Below, one piece after another: positions 32,366 through 43,461 of a stretch of 64,000 bases of DNA. The notes below the pieces were generated by a model. That model made no database searches and had not been told where the DNA came from. It saw only the letters and a program-made list of their open reading frames with translations. Each line of letters begins with the position of its first letter. Positions within the stretch are counted from its first letter, which is position 1. This DNA comes from Cystobasidiopsis lactophilus (lineage: Eukaryota; Basidiomycota; Agaricostilbomycetes; Agaricostilbales; Chionosphaeraceae), in assembly GCA_001599975.1 (NCBI GenBank), contig BCIO01000002.1, positions 62,001 through 126,000 of the forward strand, given 5' to 3'. Made by a program: the position numbers and the translations under genes.

Positions 32366-32559
32366 CAACCACATAGGAAGACAACACTTGAGATAATGGG
32401 ACCACAACAACTTGCTGCATACGAGTCGCAGATCCTCATGGGCGGACACGGAGCCGCGGCAGGAAGCCGAAAGCGAAGATCTGGGAGGGACGCATGCAAT
32501 GCGAAGGGATAGATCTCGACGGCATGGACATGGCCGGTAACAATTGCAAGCGGCATGCT

Positions 32560-33276
32560 TTAACACCAGCCTTGGCAGGGGATCATCGGCATGAGCGTCA
32601 GCCATGTAACGATCCACGTCGGAGGAGCGCTGTAGGTGATGGGCGGAGCGACCAGAGCCTCCAAGAATGGCTTGCTCGACGCGTTGCTAGCCAGCCTTGT
32701 TTCCTCGGCCAACCTGCACTGCCGCTTGGCGAATGTCCAGTCCGCCGATTCAAAAGCACCGGTTCCGAAACCACGAGGTGGGTCAATTCGCTTGATGAGC
32801 TCGCCATCGACCCAGTACTCCATCCAGCCCCAGTCGTTCTTGCCAAAGTCCACCAACTTTGGCCCGCTCGCAATGTAGTCGAGTTGAAACCAGCCCAGAG
32901 AAAAGCAATTGGCCATGAGCTTGGTCATGGACGACCGCATGGTCATGATCGACATCCAGTTGGTTGCCGGAACCTAGAGCTGCGTCAGCACTGGTTGGGC
33001 TCGGCGGCCTTTTTTTCTTGAGGACATACATATAAAATGAAGCTACCGTTACCATAGTGCTTGGTGCGGTCGTAGAAAACTTGCGGGTCAGAGCCGCCGT
33101 AGACTGCGCCGGGATAACGGATGACGGCGTCGTCGAGCACCAGCGAGTCTAAAGCAATACGCTTTTCAGCTTCAAAGCTCACGAAACGAGATTAAAGAGC
33201 GTCAAGATGACCTACAGCCAGACACCATAGCCGTTGCCAGGCTCAACAGCAAGCCGAAATTGAGCCAGCCGCGCAT
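32560..33276 (-). CDS. Putative secreted protein, unknown function
   Basis: The start encodes MRGWLNFGLLLSLATAM followed by VSGC, a good signal peptide. A 34-nt candidate intron leads to SFEAEKRIALDSLVLDD and YPGAVYGGSDPQVFYDRT. After another intron comes a Trp- and Gly-rich part: MANCFSLGWFQLDYIASG, KNDWGWMEYWVDGELI and PPRGFGTGAFESADW. The phase of the last join is not settled, since two acceptors are possible. The aromatic, Asp/Gly-rich middle would suit an extracellular carbohydrate-active or binding protein, but I recognise no family. It is flanked by family gene G upstream and the alcohol dehydrogenase on the other side, all on the minus strand. Confidence 0.45.
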
Positions 33277-33813
33277 TTTGAAGCAGAAGGTCGGGTCTCC
33301 AGAGGCACGAATTGATACTTTGGATGTCTGAAAGGATTGAGAGAACAGTTGTATGATGCGCACGAAGGCAAAAGGGTAAATGAGTCAAGGCATTATTGGG
33401 CAGCTCCTTGGTTCCGCCACAAACGGCAGGTGGCCCAAATCCGCCGCGCATTCTCGGACTTCTCCGAAAACAGCAGGTCAGTGCCGATCTTTGGCTTGCC
33501 AATCCTGTTCCGTGTCAGATGCAAAGGGCGTGTGCGGAACCGGAGAAGCAAGTGGCGCCAAGGAACGCACATAGTCGAAAGCAGGCGTGAACCCGGTGAT
33601 CATGAACAAAAAGCCGCTCGCTCATCAGCTCTGCCTCTATTGCTGCCAGCATGGAGCGGCTCTGTAGCAGCATGTACAGTGGAACACTTGTAAGGTAAAG
33701 ATTGGCCATTATTGTTGTCGGAGAGCAACTGGCTTCTCGATCGGAAGGCATTGCTGGAGCCGGAAGGGGGGCTACATTTGGGATGCATTGCAACACGGCT
33801 CAACAAACACGCC
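33277..33813. other. Intergenic, 540 bp, unresolved
   Basis: Lies between two minus-strand genes. A minus-strand frame containing LYLTSVPLYMLLQSRS near 33690 could be an exon with a hydrophobic helix, but I cannot join it to anything. Otherwise nothing seen. Confidence 0.35.
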
Positions 33814-35362
33814 TTAATCTCTAAAGTTAATGACACAACGACCGGCCAGCTTGCCAGCGCGCTGGGTGAGGTTGCGAACCCTTTCAGTTCTGGTTAAACC
33901 TCGACAAGGAGCGGAGCTTACGACAGCGTGAACAGTCTCGACAAACTTCTCGAAAGGGAAAACAGTGACTGAAGGCTTGACCAGGCCCTGCGATGGCACG
34001 TTCAAGAAAGCGCGAAGACACTCGAACGAACGACCCACAGCGGCGGCAATGGCAAGCGCCTCGCTGGTCTCCTTCAAGCTGCCCACTCGAGACCCGACAA
34101 CTGACAACGAGTTGACAACCCTTTGTACGAGGCTCAAAAGTCAGCAATTGTCCGTTGAAAGTGATGCGTGGTATGAGCGCCGCACATCTGAACAGGCTCG
34201 GCACCGGCAATGGTGCTTCCCTTTGGGGGCAGACCAACGCAGACTAGGCGTCCTCCAACGCGGACCATGTTGGTCCAGCCAGCGTACGCGGCCGGGGTGC
34301 CGCCGGTGACCAGAACAGCGTGCGCTCCGCGGCCGGTGATCTTCTTAATCTCAGCGGGGATATCGGCCACCTCTTTGAAATCGATGAACGCAAAGCACCC
34401 TTGCTGCAAAGCGAGTTCACGCTTGGAGGCTGTCGTGTCGATGCCGATGACCCGGATGCCCATAGCCTTGGCGTATTGCACGGCCAGCGAGCCTGTCGAG
34501 GCGTTCAGCTTGTGGATATTTTGCTAGAAAAAGAGGGCAACAAACCAACTCCTCCGCCCGCTCCAGGAATCACGAGCCATTGGCCGATCTTAAGGCCGGA
34601 GCTGAGGACGGCGCGATAGACTGTGGCGCCACTGCATTGAAGAGGGCCAGCAACCTGATCCGAAATTTCTTCAGTGGTGAAAGGGATCCGAGTGGCATAA
34701 GTGGCAGGGCTGTGTGCGAGTAGAAACCCTTTATCAGTCAAAACCCGTCAAAATGATAGCATCGAGGCCGCCTCACTGAGTCAGGTACTCGCAGTAACTG
34801 CCGTTGGTATTCCAAGCGGCCATGTAGCCTCCATTGATGCAGTTGTGCTCGAAGCCTTCCTGGCAAAGCTCGCAGCTCTGGCAAGCATACATGCAGGGCT
34901 TGATGCCAGCTCGGTCCCCAATCTTCCAGCCAGTCACACGCGAGCCCATGGCACTAGATGTCTCGTCAGGTGGAGGTCAAAGATTGAGAAAATATTGATA
35001 AAGGGGCTCACACAACGACGCCAGCGCCTTCGTGGCCAGGGCACTCGGAGCTTTCAAGATTGTCTAAGGCGACCGACACCCCGAACTGAGAAGGCAGCCT
35101 CACCTTCCAGGCAGTCCAAGGTCACCAAGCATGTTGTGAACATCGGACCTGTCAAAAGGAAGGCTTTAGTAACTCTGACCAAGAGCGCTGCGAATCCCCC
35201 GCACATGCAAATACCAGTGCAAGTCAAGCGAATCAAGATGTCGTCTTCGCCGGGCGTGGGCACAGGGTAGTCGTATCTTAGCTCGAGCGCAAAATCAGGC
35301 CCGCGCTTGGTGCATTGAGCAGCGCGGCAGGTTTTGGGGATCTCGAATTGCTGAGCGGCCAT
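33814..35362 (-). CDS. Zinc-type alcohol dehydrogenase (MDR superfamily)
   Basis: Starts MAAQQFEIPKTCRAAQC; the in-frame ATG seven codons upstream is less well placed. Early exons give DDILIRLTCTGIC, then a zinc-site region with GHEGAG-type sequence and the structural-zinc loop with several cysteines (YACQSCELCQEG). Next come GYMAAWNTNGSYCEY, GPLQCSGATVYRA, and the nucleotide-binding motif PGAGGGVG with an intron inside it. The NAD-binding strand is RVIGIDTTASKR. The last exons give VGSRVGSLKE and GRCVINFRD. The layout is that of yeast-type tetrameric ADH of about 350 residues, oxidising alcohols or reducing aldehydes with NAD(H) in the cytosol. There are at least six short introns. Confidence 0.87.
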
Positions 35363-35647
35363 CTCTGTGTGTGGACAGGGCAACTTTCAGGAAGCGAGTG
35401 GATGATTCTGGGACAGGACAGTAGGCTCGAGGCTGTGGCTGCAGATAATGTATGCGGAGCAACATTGCAGAGGCCAGCACACGAAGGCGGGGTCCCAAAG
35501 GTCTGGTTGACCGGAGGCAGGAAGTGCGATGCAGCGCTGGTTCTATGGTCTGTGGCAAATTAATCTAGCTGTATATACAGTATGGGAAGATTCTATGAGC
35601 GGGACAGAAACCCTCTATGAAGAAAGGAAGGGCCGAAGCGAAGTTAT

Positions 35648-37902
35648 TTAGGTGGCGAGCTGATGGTGGCAAAGTCAGTCGACAGATATATGGCAAAGCA
35701 AGGCCTCGACGTACCTTGAACTGAGGATGGAAGCAGCCCAACAAGTCGATCTCGTCCTGCGAGCCCTGCAAACGGTGGTCCCGCTTGCCCAAGGCGCGCT
35801 GCTTGTTTTCCCACACGCAGTACAGGAAATGCAGGGTAGTCATAACGATGGTGAAGGAGACGATGACCAGCGTGACACTGCAAGATTGAAATCAGGCGCC
35901 CGTAAGGCAGGCCGGACGAAAGAAAGCTCACATGGCGCCGGTTTGATAGCCCGTCTTGGCTTCACTGGGCACTGTTCAAGAATGGCTTAGGCAATGCCAG
36001 TATGAGCCTGCAAAGATCCAGTGTTGCTTACAGAACACCCAACCGCCAACGATGCCTGCGGGTGAAAGGTCAGCAGAGCAGCGAGGTCAGTAGCACTAAG
36101 ACCGCGTACCTCCGAGCGCTCCCAGGGCAATAGTCAGTGCAATGCCAACGGATCGTGTAGTCTTATAGGTTGAGCGAGTCAGTATGCAGCGAAGGGCCGC
36201 CAAAATTGATGAACATACGTAGGGCGCGCAGTTGCTTGAAACCCAAGCAGTGTTTATACCAGCACAACCCGCATTTCCGAAGTTTGCGAGGAAGCATCCC
36301 GCATATCGTACTGAGATGACGCATGAGAACACACCCCGACCTCTCGGGAGGGACCAAAATGCTTACCTGAAGGATTCTCGGCGTAAAAAAACATCGCGGT
36401 CCCGGTAAGGGCGGCGAGCAGGATCCAGAGACAGAAAGGGTAGTGTTTCCCGGCGTAGTCAGCAGCAAAGCCGTTCAAGATTGTCACGGCACCACCGACG
36501 AAGAACGTAGCGGCCGAGTACAAGTTGGCCTTGTTGGCTCTGAAAAGAATATGAGGTCCAGCTAGAATCAGGTGCAAGAGAACGTACGAATAACCGAACT
36601 CTTGTCGCAAGATTTGAGGGAGGAAGAAGGTGAGGGATGAAGCAATGAGCTGGGCGGCGAACCAAGGCCAAATGCCGAACCAGACCGATGGCACCTTGAC
36701 TGCACGCCAAGCCAGCTCCGACTTAGTCGCTTCCTCTTTCGCAACACCCGCCGTCAGACGCTTCGATCGGGTCATGATGTAGTCCTTTTCGCGCTGGGTG
36801 AGGTAGGTCGTGCTCGACGGCCTATCGGGCAGGATGAAGTAGCTGACGATCGAGACGCCAAAGGTGATCATGGCATTGGCGAAGAAGATGTTGGCTGTAA
36901 AGACAGTCGGTCTTGTCAGGCGGGACCTGAAACGAGATGCTCACACCACACCCAAGGCAAGCTGCCGATCGGTCCATTCCGGACATATGCAGTAGCGAGC
37001 AGACTGCCACACCCGGTGGCAATAGGAGAGGCACTGATGAAAAAGGGAAGTCGCAGGGCCAGTTGTTCGCGGCTATAGTATGTCGAAAGGTAGTACGAGC
37101 ACCCAGGCAGGGTGCCGGCTTCAGTCAGGCCCAGCAGCGCTCGCATAGCCAAGAATTGGCCGCCAGTCTTGATGAACGCAGTGCCCAACTGTGCTCATCA
37201 TGAGATGGGTGGAGCAAAGTACGAGCTCGGGAACTTGCACTGCAGACGCCATACAAGAGGCCGACTGCCAAGGCAGATTCTCAGCTCTGATCCTATGCTG
37301 TTTGCAAACGAACACACGGAGAGGCAGCCAGATTTTGGCACCTGGGTTGAGAGTTAAGAATGGGCCGGAGGCGTCGGGTAAGCGAGAATGGCCTACCGAC
37401 TTGCTTCAAGGCCAAATTCGAAGGAACCTGTCCGAAGCGATAAGCAAACGAGTCCTTGCGAAAGGTCCAAAGAAGTCTTTACCTCGCTAAGGGCATAAAT
37501 GATGTAGAAGAGACTGATGCCGACGTTGTAAGTGGTGTTGGTGATGCCCAAATTGGGACGCATGTTGTAGGCTGAAGCGCCACCGACCGCTGCACGATCC
37601 AATCTGATGGTGCCAACTCCTTTATCGGCGATGCTTAAAGCACGCAAGCTGCGCCACGCACAAGTTGACAAAGTAAACCAGCCTGCATTAACAACGCGTC
37701 CATATCAATAATTGATCTGCAAAGCGTCGAACAGGGGTAGATTTGCCTACCAGATAATTGGCAACAGGCGTAAATCCAGCTTAAGAGTCAGCCTTCGCTT
37801 CTCTTCGTCGGTCAGCAGGTGGCTCTCATCGATTTGGGCAAGATCCTGTTCTTCCGCGAGCGAGTCGGCTGCAACGAGGTCTTTCTCCTTCAAGGTGGAC
37901 AT
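35648..37902 (-). CDS. Major facilitator transporter, Dal5/TNA1-like
   Basis: The N-terminal exon, MSTLKEKDLVAADSLAEE, is acidic and ends LTLKLDLRLLPIIW at the first helix. Then come GASAYNMRPNLGITNTTYN and VGISLFYIIYALSE, the family's second-helix pattern, and GLTEAGTLPGCSYYLSTYY, helix five of nicotinate/allantoate permeases. The loop SYFILPDRPSSTTYLTQRE and later helices (AAQLIASSLTFFLPQIL, GNAGCAGINTAWVSSN, RSVGIALTIALGALGG) follow. The last tiny exon encodes LAT before the stop. It should be a 12-helix plasma-membrane permease for an organic anion. It is separate from, and not a close copy of, the transporter at 6163-8729. Confidence 0.86.
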
Positions 37903-38680
37903 GGCTGGGTCTGGTGAACGTTAATGGTGGTCTGGTGGTTAAAAAGGGACCTCGTAAAGGAGGAAACGGGGACCGCAACAGAGGGCCAAGAACAAAAGCA
38001 GAAAACCTTCAAGAAACAAAGCTGCTCCCCCGCCCAACGCCATGCCTCCCTGCGAGCATTACTGACACATCGGCCAAGACAATATCACCCGAAAGAGGGG
38101 CGATCAGAGCATGGCCGTTTTCCCGGGTTCAACAGCGGCACAAGCCGGCAGCAAGATAGGCCGTAACAGGAGCAGAGCAGAAGTGGGGGGCTTTGGACCC
38201 GAGATGGCAGCCTGCCGCCTAGCGAGGATTGAACAAGGCCACAAAGCATCCTGCAAGCAACGACACAACGCGGTCCAGAGGCTGCGAACCACCAAATCCA
38301 CGCTGAAGACATTTCCGGCATGAGCCGCGCGCCAACCGCCGCGGACAGTGGCAGCTTCTTTGGGGCATGGTGTGAAGGTACTCAGAGGCTCAGATTCAAC
38401 AGAAGCAGTGTGCAAGTTGTCAGGGAGGCCATGGTTCGTGCAAGAGAGCTGCGGGCTGGTCCCACCCACGGTCCAAATGGGGCTGCATATTTTTGGCAGC
38501 CCCGCCACAGCCTGAGTGCCTTTTATTAGGACGATAAAGCTTATGAGGACCCTCAAGCTAACGACGGAAACTGTACACTCTTCCTTGGGAAAGGAAGGCT
38601 TTCGTGGCAAAGGAGATCGAAGGCAACATTTGCCACCCGACGGAACGGATGATTACAAGTGTGAACGAAGGGGTGGCAAA
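37903..38680. other. Intergenic between transporter promoter and SMC1 stop
   Basis: About 780 bp without a supported gene. The right part is the upstream region of nothing (SMC1 ends here), so the transporter promoter probably lies within 37903-38300. An inverted repeat sits at the SMC1 end. Confidence 0.5.
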
Positions 38681-38681
38681 T
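38628..38681. terminator. Perfect 11-bp inverted repeat at the SMC1 3' end
   Basis: ATTTGCCACCC at 38628-38638 and GGGTGGCAAAT at 38671-38681 are exact reverse complements with a 32-nt loop. The right arm touches the SMC1 stop codon (38681-38683 on the minus strand), so the transcript could fold immediately after the stop. A role in 3' end formation or stability is inference. Confidence 0.5.
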
Positions 38682-41600
38682 CACGCGTACTTGGTCAGGT
38701 CGAGGGTCAGCGTCTTGCTGCTGCCCCCTTCGACGTCTCTCCAGATGCCCACCAAGCCGCGAGCCTTCTCGTAAAACGCGCCCTTGAGAGAGATGACCAC
38801 AAACTGGAACGAGTCGCTAGCCTTGGTGCGCACGCTGAGGGTGGTACACGGTTAGGCTTGCGTAAAACAGAAAAGAGAATTGAACTGACTAGTGGGCTAT
38901 CCGTCCGACGTTGGTGTTGTCAAGAGCGGCGTCCACCTCGTCGAGGACGAAGAACGGAGAAGGCTGAAACCTGTCCTCCACGAGGTTGGCAATCTGGATC
39001 CACCTGTACAACAGAAAGGCACAAAACGCACGAATGAATGGCGAAGAGGAGCGCCAACGCGGCCATGGTCTTCTCGCCTCCCGAAAGTTGATCCATATCT
39101 CGGAAGCGTTTCATTGGCGGCATGGCGTGGTACTTGATCCCGTGTAGATATGGTTCCTGTAACTGGTTTGTGAGACCTGAGCTCGAAGGCCATTCCAGAC
39201 GACCACAAACTTCGGAGTCTTCGAGAGACAGATAGGCCACGCCTCCCATTGGACTGGCTTTGCCCTTGGTCAGCTCCTTGTAGACGACGTCGATTTGCTT
39301 CGATATGTGGGAGTAAGCTGTGTTGAAGAGGTCGGTGCGCCTCCTGCGGATGTCGGCGAACGCATCCTTGGCCTGTTTGGCCTCTTTGCGCGTGTTGTCA
39401 AAATCCTTGTCCGACGCCGCCAGCTTGGCTTCCACTTCGTCCAGCCTTTTAAATCGTCAGTGTTTGGTCTGCTAATTTGTCGGCGGGCTTACTTGGAATT
39501 GGCTTTCAGGTTTGGCGTCATCTTTAGGATCTCGTCGGCTAGCTTGCTGATGGCACTCTGCAGCTTGCCGTCCATCTCCGGAGATCCATCCTATGTGTCG
39601 CTGAGAGGATGAGCGTCTCTGTCCATGAAATCAAAAACGCAGCTTGCCTCTTCTTCATCTTCATCCAAACTGTCAAAGTCGAGTTCGACCCCGTAGTCGT
39701 CCACTGGCACCGGTCTCAGCGCAGCGTCGTCGTCGCCTTCGTCAACGTCCATTCCCATCGCCTCTCTCAAATTCTGGACGCACGTGTTAAGCCAGGCTCC
39801 TGAACAGGCAGAAGGGTAAAACAAAAGGCCGAACCTCTTCTAATGGTACACTCGACAGGTCGCCAGTCTTGAACGGCAGGTCGATTTCTTCTAATTTACA
39901 GCGCCGAAAGACAGCAAACCGCTCAGCGGCAAATTTCGCGATCTCGTCGTTCTGGCCAGCAAGGTGTTTCGATGAGTTGAAGATTTGAGGGGGAAAAGAA
40001 AGGCTGAACAACTGACCCATGCAGCGATCTCCTTGAGGGCCTTTTGATAGGAGTTGGTAGATTTGCTGGAGGACCGCTTGATGTCGTCGGCCGCAGCAGT
40101 CTTCGAGGCCAGCTCGTCCTCCTGCTCCTTGAGCTGCTCGCGCAAGCTTTCCAATTCTTCCTCGAGGTCGGCCAGCTCTTGTTTCAAGGTCTCCAGCTCT
40201 TTTTGAGTCGTCTCCAAGCTCTTGGTGTCCGCGGTCAGCGACTTGCTAAGGGTGGACAGGCGCTTTTCGAGGCTCTCCAGCTGCTCCTTCTCGAAATCGA
40301 TCTGGTGCGTCAAGCGGCTGATTTGAGTCTTGAACTTCAGTGACGCTTCGCCTTCTTGTTGAGCTTGCTTCACGGCGTGCTCCTCGTACTCTTTGATGTT
40401 GACGAGCCCGAGGCGCTCGCAAAATTCGGAGAAGATGTCGGCTTCGGCCGAGTCGATATGCGTCGTGAGAGATTCGACAGTCTCGCGAAGCTCCTCTACG
40501 TCAGATTCGGCGGAGTCGATTTGGGCTGCCAGCTTGTCAGTCTGCTTTTCGAGAACGCTGATCTCGGACCGAACGCCGTTCAGCCGGGTCTTGGTGGCCG
40601 ACTGGTCGTCTTTGACGCCAACCAGCTCTGATTCGGCTCGACTGATCTCTGCGACCAGTGCGTTGTCCGCCGAGGAGCGGGGCCTGGCCTTGATCACGTC
40701 CTGCAATTGAACACGGAGCGTTTCCTCCAGTCGTTTGAGACCTGCGATGGCTTCGTAAGGCTAGACCCAAGCAGGTCAGCAACAATTCACACCTTGAACC
40801 TGGGCCTCTTCCCATTTGCGACCGCCGGTGGACGATGCCGCGCCGCCAGTGATTAAGCCAGTCTTGTGGAAGACCGTGCCGTCCAGCGTCACAGCTGATC
40901 CACGGCGTCAGCTTTGACAGCACGATAGGAAGATAAGAGCAATGCGCACCCTTGACCTCTTGGCCCTTTTCGTAACAGATGTATTTCGCCACATCCGCCG
41001 TGTCGCAGATCATCGAGTTTCCACAGACAAAGTGAACGGCCTTCTCGACGGCAGAGTCGTAGGTAACGAGGTCGACAGCGAGCCTTGCGTTGTTGGAGAA
41101 AGTGCGGTACTTGTCGTTGATGGGCTTCACGTTGAGCGTGTCCAGCGGCAAAAAGGTGGCAATGCCGGAGCGGGCGTCTCGCATGTCCTGTTTGGTGGAT
41201 GAGTAAAATTGGGAGCCTGGTTTCCTCAGAAGACTGACCTGGATGCATTCCGTCGCCGTTTCTTCCGTGTCCACGACGATCGAGTCGATGTGGCGGCCGA
41301 GCACCACAGTGAGGGCGGTGTCATACTTGCGCTGAGTCGGTTTCACCAAGTCCATCACGCGGCCCAGAACCTTGGTTGGCTTTGACCGTTGCAAGCCAGC
41401 GATCGTTTCCTTCAGACGAGCTTCACGCTCTGACTCGCGCTGGTCCGCCCCGGCTTGCATCAGCTTCTGGATGCACTCGGCGAGCTTCTCGTTGAGCTCC
41501 GTCTGGAGTTGGCTGAGGCACGAAAGAGTCAGTCTGGCTGGCGCCCACGAAATCGGGAAGGACCTCACTTGGACTTGGTGCGCTCAGCCTGGATGTCTTG

Positions 41601-43325
41601 GAGCTCTTTTTTGACGCGGGTGAGGTCGTCCTGGAGCTGCTTGGCTTTGGAATCGAGCTGTAAAAAGGGTCAGAGAGGCAAGTGACAGACAGCAAGCTAA
41701 CACGCACGGAGGACTTGTGCTCGGCCAGCCGAGACTCCTCTTGCGCGAGCTTGCCCTTCTTGTCCGTCGCTTGGTCGAACTTGTCTTGGATGCCCGCCAG
41801 AGAGTCGCTTTGGACTCGAAACTCGCGCTTCTTAGCCTCGAGGTCCTGCCGCTCCTGCACTGCTTTGGAGCTGGCTTGAGCGCGCCTGCCGACATATCCA
41901 CGTAAGAAACGCAGAGTAGATCCCAAGACGATTGCACTCACAGCTGTCGGTATGCGTCGAGATCATCTTCGCTGAGGGTGAAACCTTTGGACTGGTTGTT
42001 CTTGCGCATTTGATCTGCGCGCGAGCCAGGTCAATAAAANCCCCGCCACACAGGACACTGAAACGCACCTTGATGCTCTTTCGCAGCCTTTCGAGCCAGC
42101 TTCAAGTCCTTCTCCAGCCTGGTGAGAGCCTCGGCGCGAGTCTGCCGATCCTTCTCAACGGCGCTCTTTGTCGTCGACGTCGTTTTGAGCTTTTTGTTGA
42201 CGTGCGCGATGCGCGTCTCGAGGGCGAGCGACTCTGGTTTCTACAACCGCCGAAGAGAGACATTGAGAAAAGAGGATGACAAGGAAGGTTGGGAAGATGA
42301 AGCTCACCTTGTCGCTGAACTCCTTCTCCTTGGTCTTGAGCTCCTTCTCCTGTCGGTTCACCTCCTTCTGGACGCGCTGCTGCTCTTTTCGAGCAGCCTT
42401 GAGCTTGGCCTCGTGCTCTTCCTGCTGTTTGCGGAGGGCGCGGACGGCTTTGGACTTGGCGTCGATGGCGGCGGTGTGCTCGCCGATGTGCTTGTCCAGG
42501 TGGAAGAGCTTCCACAGGCAGTGCTTGACGACGGCCTCGTCGCGCGCCTCCCTGAGCTGGTCGAACCGGGCGGCCTCGGCCTTTTGCTCCTTGAAGTTCT
42601 TGACCTCGGTGTTGTAGCCGCGCCGCTTGTTGAACGCCGCCGTCGAGCTCTCGGTCGCTTTATCAGCGAGCACTTCCAACCGGTCGTACTCTTCTTTGAG
42701 GTCGCCCGAGCCGGAGATCTCCTCGATGAGCTTGGACAGGTCTTTGGGGGACTGCTGGGCGACGGCCTCGACGTCGCCTTGAAAGACGAGAAAGTTTTTG
42801 GCCTTGACCAGGATGTGGTGCTGCTCGAGCACGGCGTTGTACTTGGCCCAGGTGATGGCCGACCCGTTCAGGCGGTACTCCGAGCTGCCCGAAGCCGCGA
42901 TGCTGCCCTCGCCAAAAAATGGGCCTCAAGCTGTCAGAGACAGAGCGCATGAAAGTTTGAAGGCGGGGCTCTCACCTGCGTTGAAAGCGATACTCCTTGC
43001 CGTTCTTGTCCGTGTAGACAGCCGTCACGCTCGCGGTGGTCGCTGGCGGCTCCTTGGCAGAGGGCCCGTCCACATCCATCCCCGCGGCCTCCTCGTCCTC
43101 CTCGTCCCCCAGGCCTCCCGTGCCGGCTCGGTAGATGAGGTCTTTCAGCTGGGTGGACCTGAGCTGGGCGGAGCGGACGCCGAGCACGAAGGAGATGGCG
43201 TCCATCAAGTTGGACTTGCCCGCGCCATTGGGGCCGATCACGCACGAGAAGGCGCTGAAGGGGCCAATGACCTGCTCGCCCTTGTACGACTTGAAGTTGT
43301 GGACGATGAGCGACCGGAGCGGCAT
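38681..43325 (-). CDS. SMC1: Cohesin subunit SMC1
   Basis: Starts [18 protein letters not shown] with Walker A in GPNGAGKSN. Then come [16 protein letters not shown] and [15 protein letters not shown], which are characteristic of SMC1 rather than SMC2-6. Long coiled coils follow on either side of a hinge ([19 protein letters not shown]). The C-terminal half has the ABC signature [15 protein letters not shown], Walker B as [15 protein letters not shown], and the SMC1-type tail [14 protein letters not shown] ending LDLTKYA. About 1,250 residues over roughly ten exons. It acts in the nucleus with SMC3, the Scc1 kleisin and Scc3 to hold sister chromatids together. The insertion [16 protein letters not shown] in the head is acidic and probably lineage-specific. 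An ambiguous base at 42040 falls in an intron. Confidence 0.95.
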
Positions 43326-43461
43326 CTCTCTCTCCCTCTCTCCCAAAGAAAGCTCCGGACTGAGAAGTCGTCGGCCAAAGTCAACAAAAAATATCGCACT
43401 CCAAAAGGTCGACCATAATGCCATTTATGCAAAAGAGAGCCACGAAATAATCAAAAGAAAA

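Larger units (their letters stand above)
31798..32559. other. Intergenic with two family promoter repeats
   Basis: The nearer repeat (31955-32090) fits as the promoter of gene G. The farther one (32205-32365) has no family gene behind it and may be left from a lost member. Nothing else that I can call. Confidence 0.55.

Noticed and set aside
42040-42040. The ambiguous base as a sign of a gap or misassembly
   Set aside because: It is a single N inside an SMC1 intron with coherent sequence on both sides, so it is only a base-call ambiguity.
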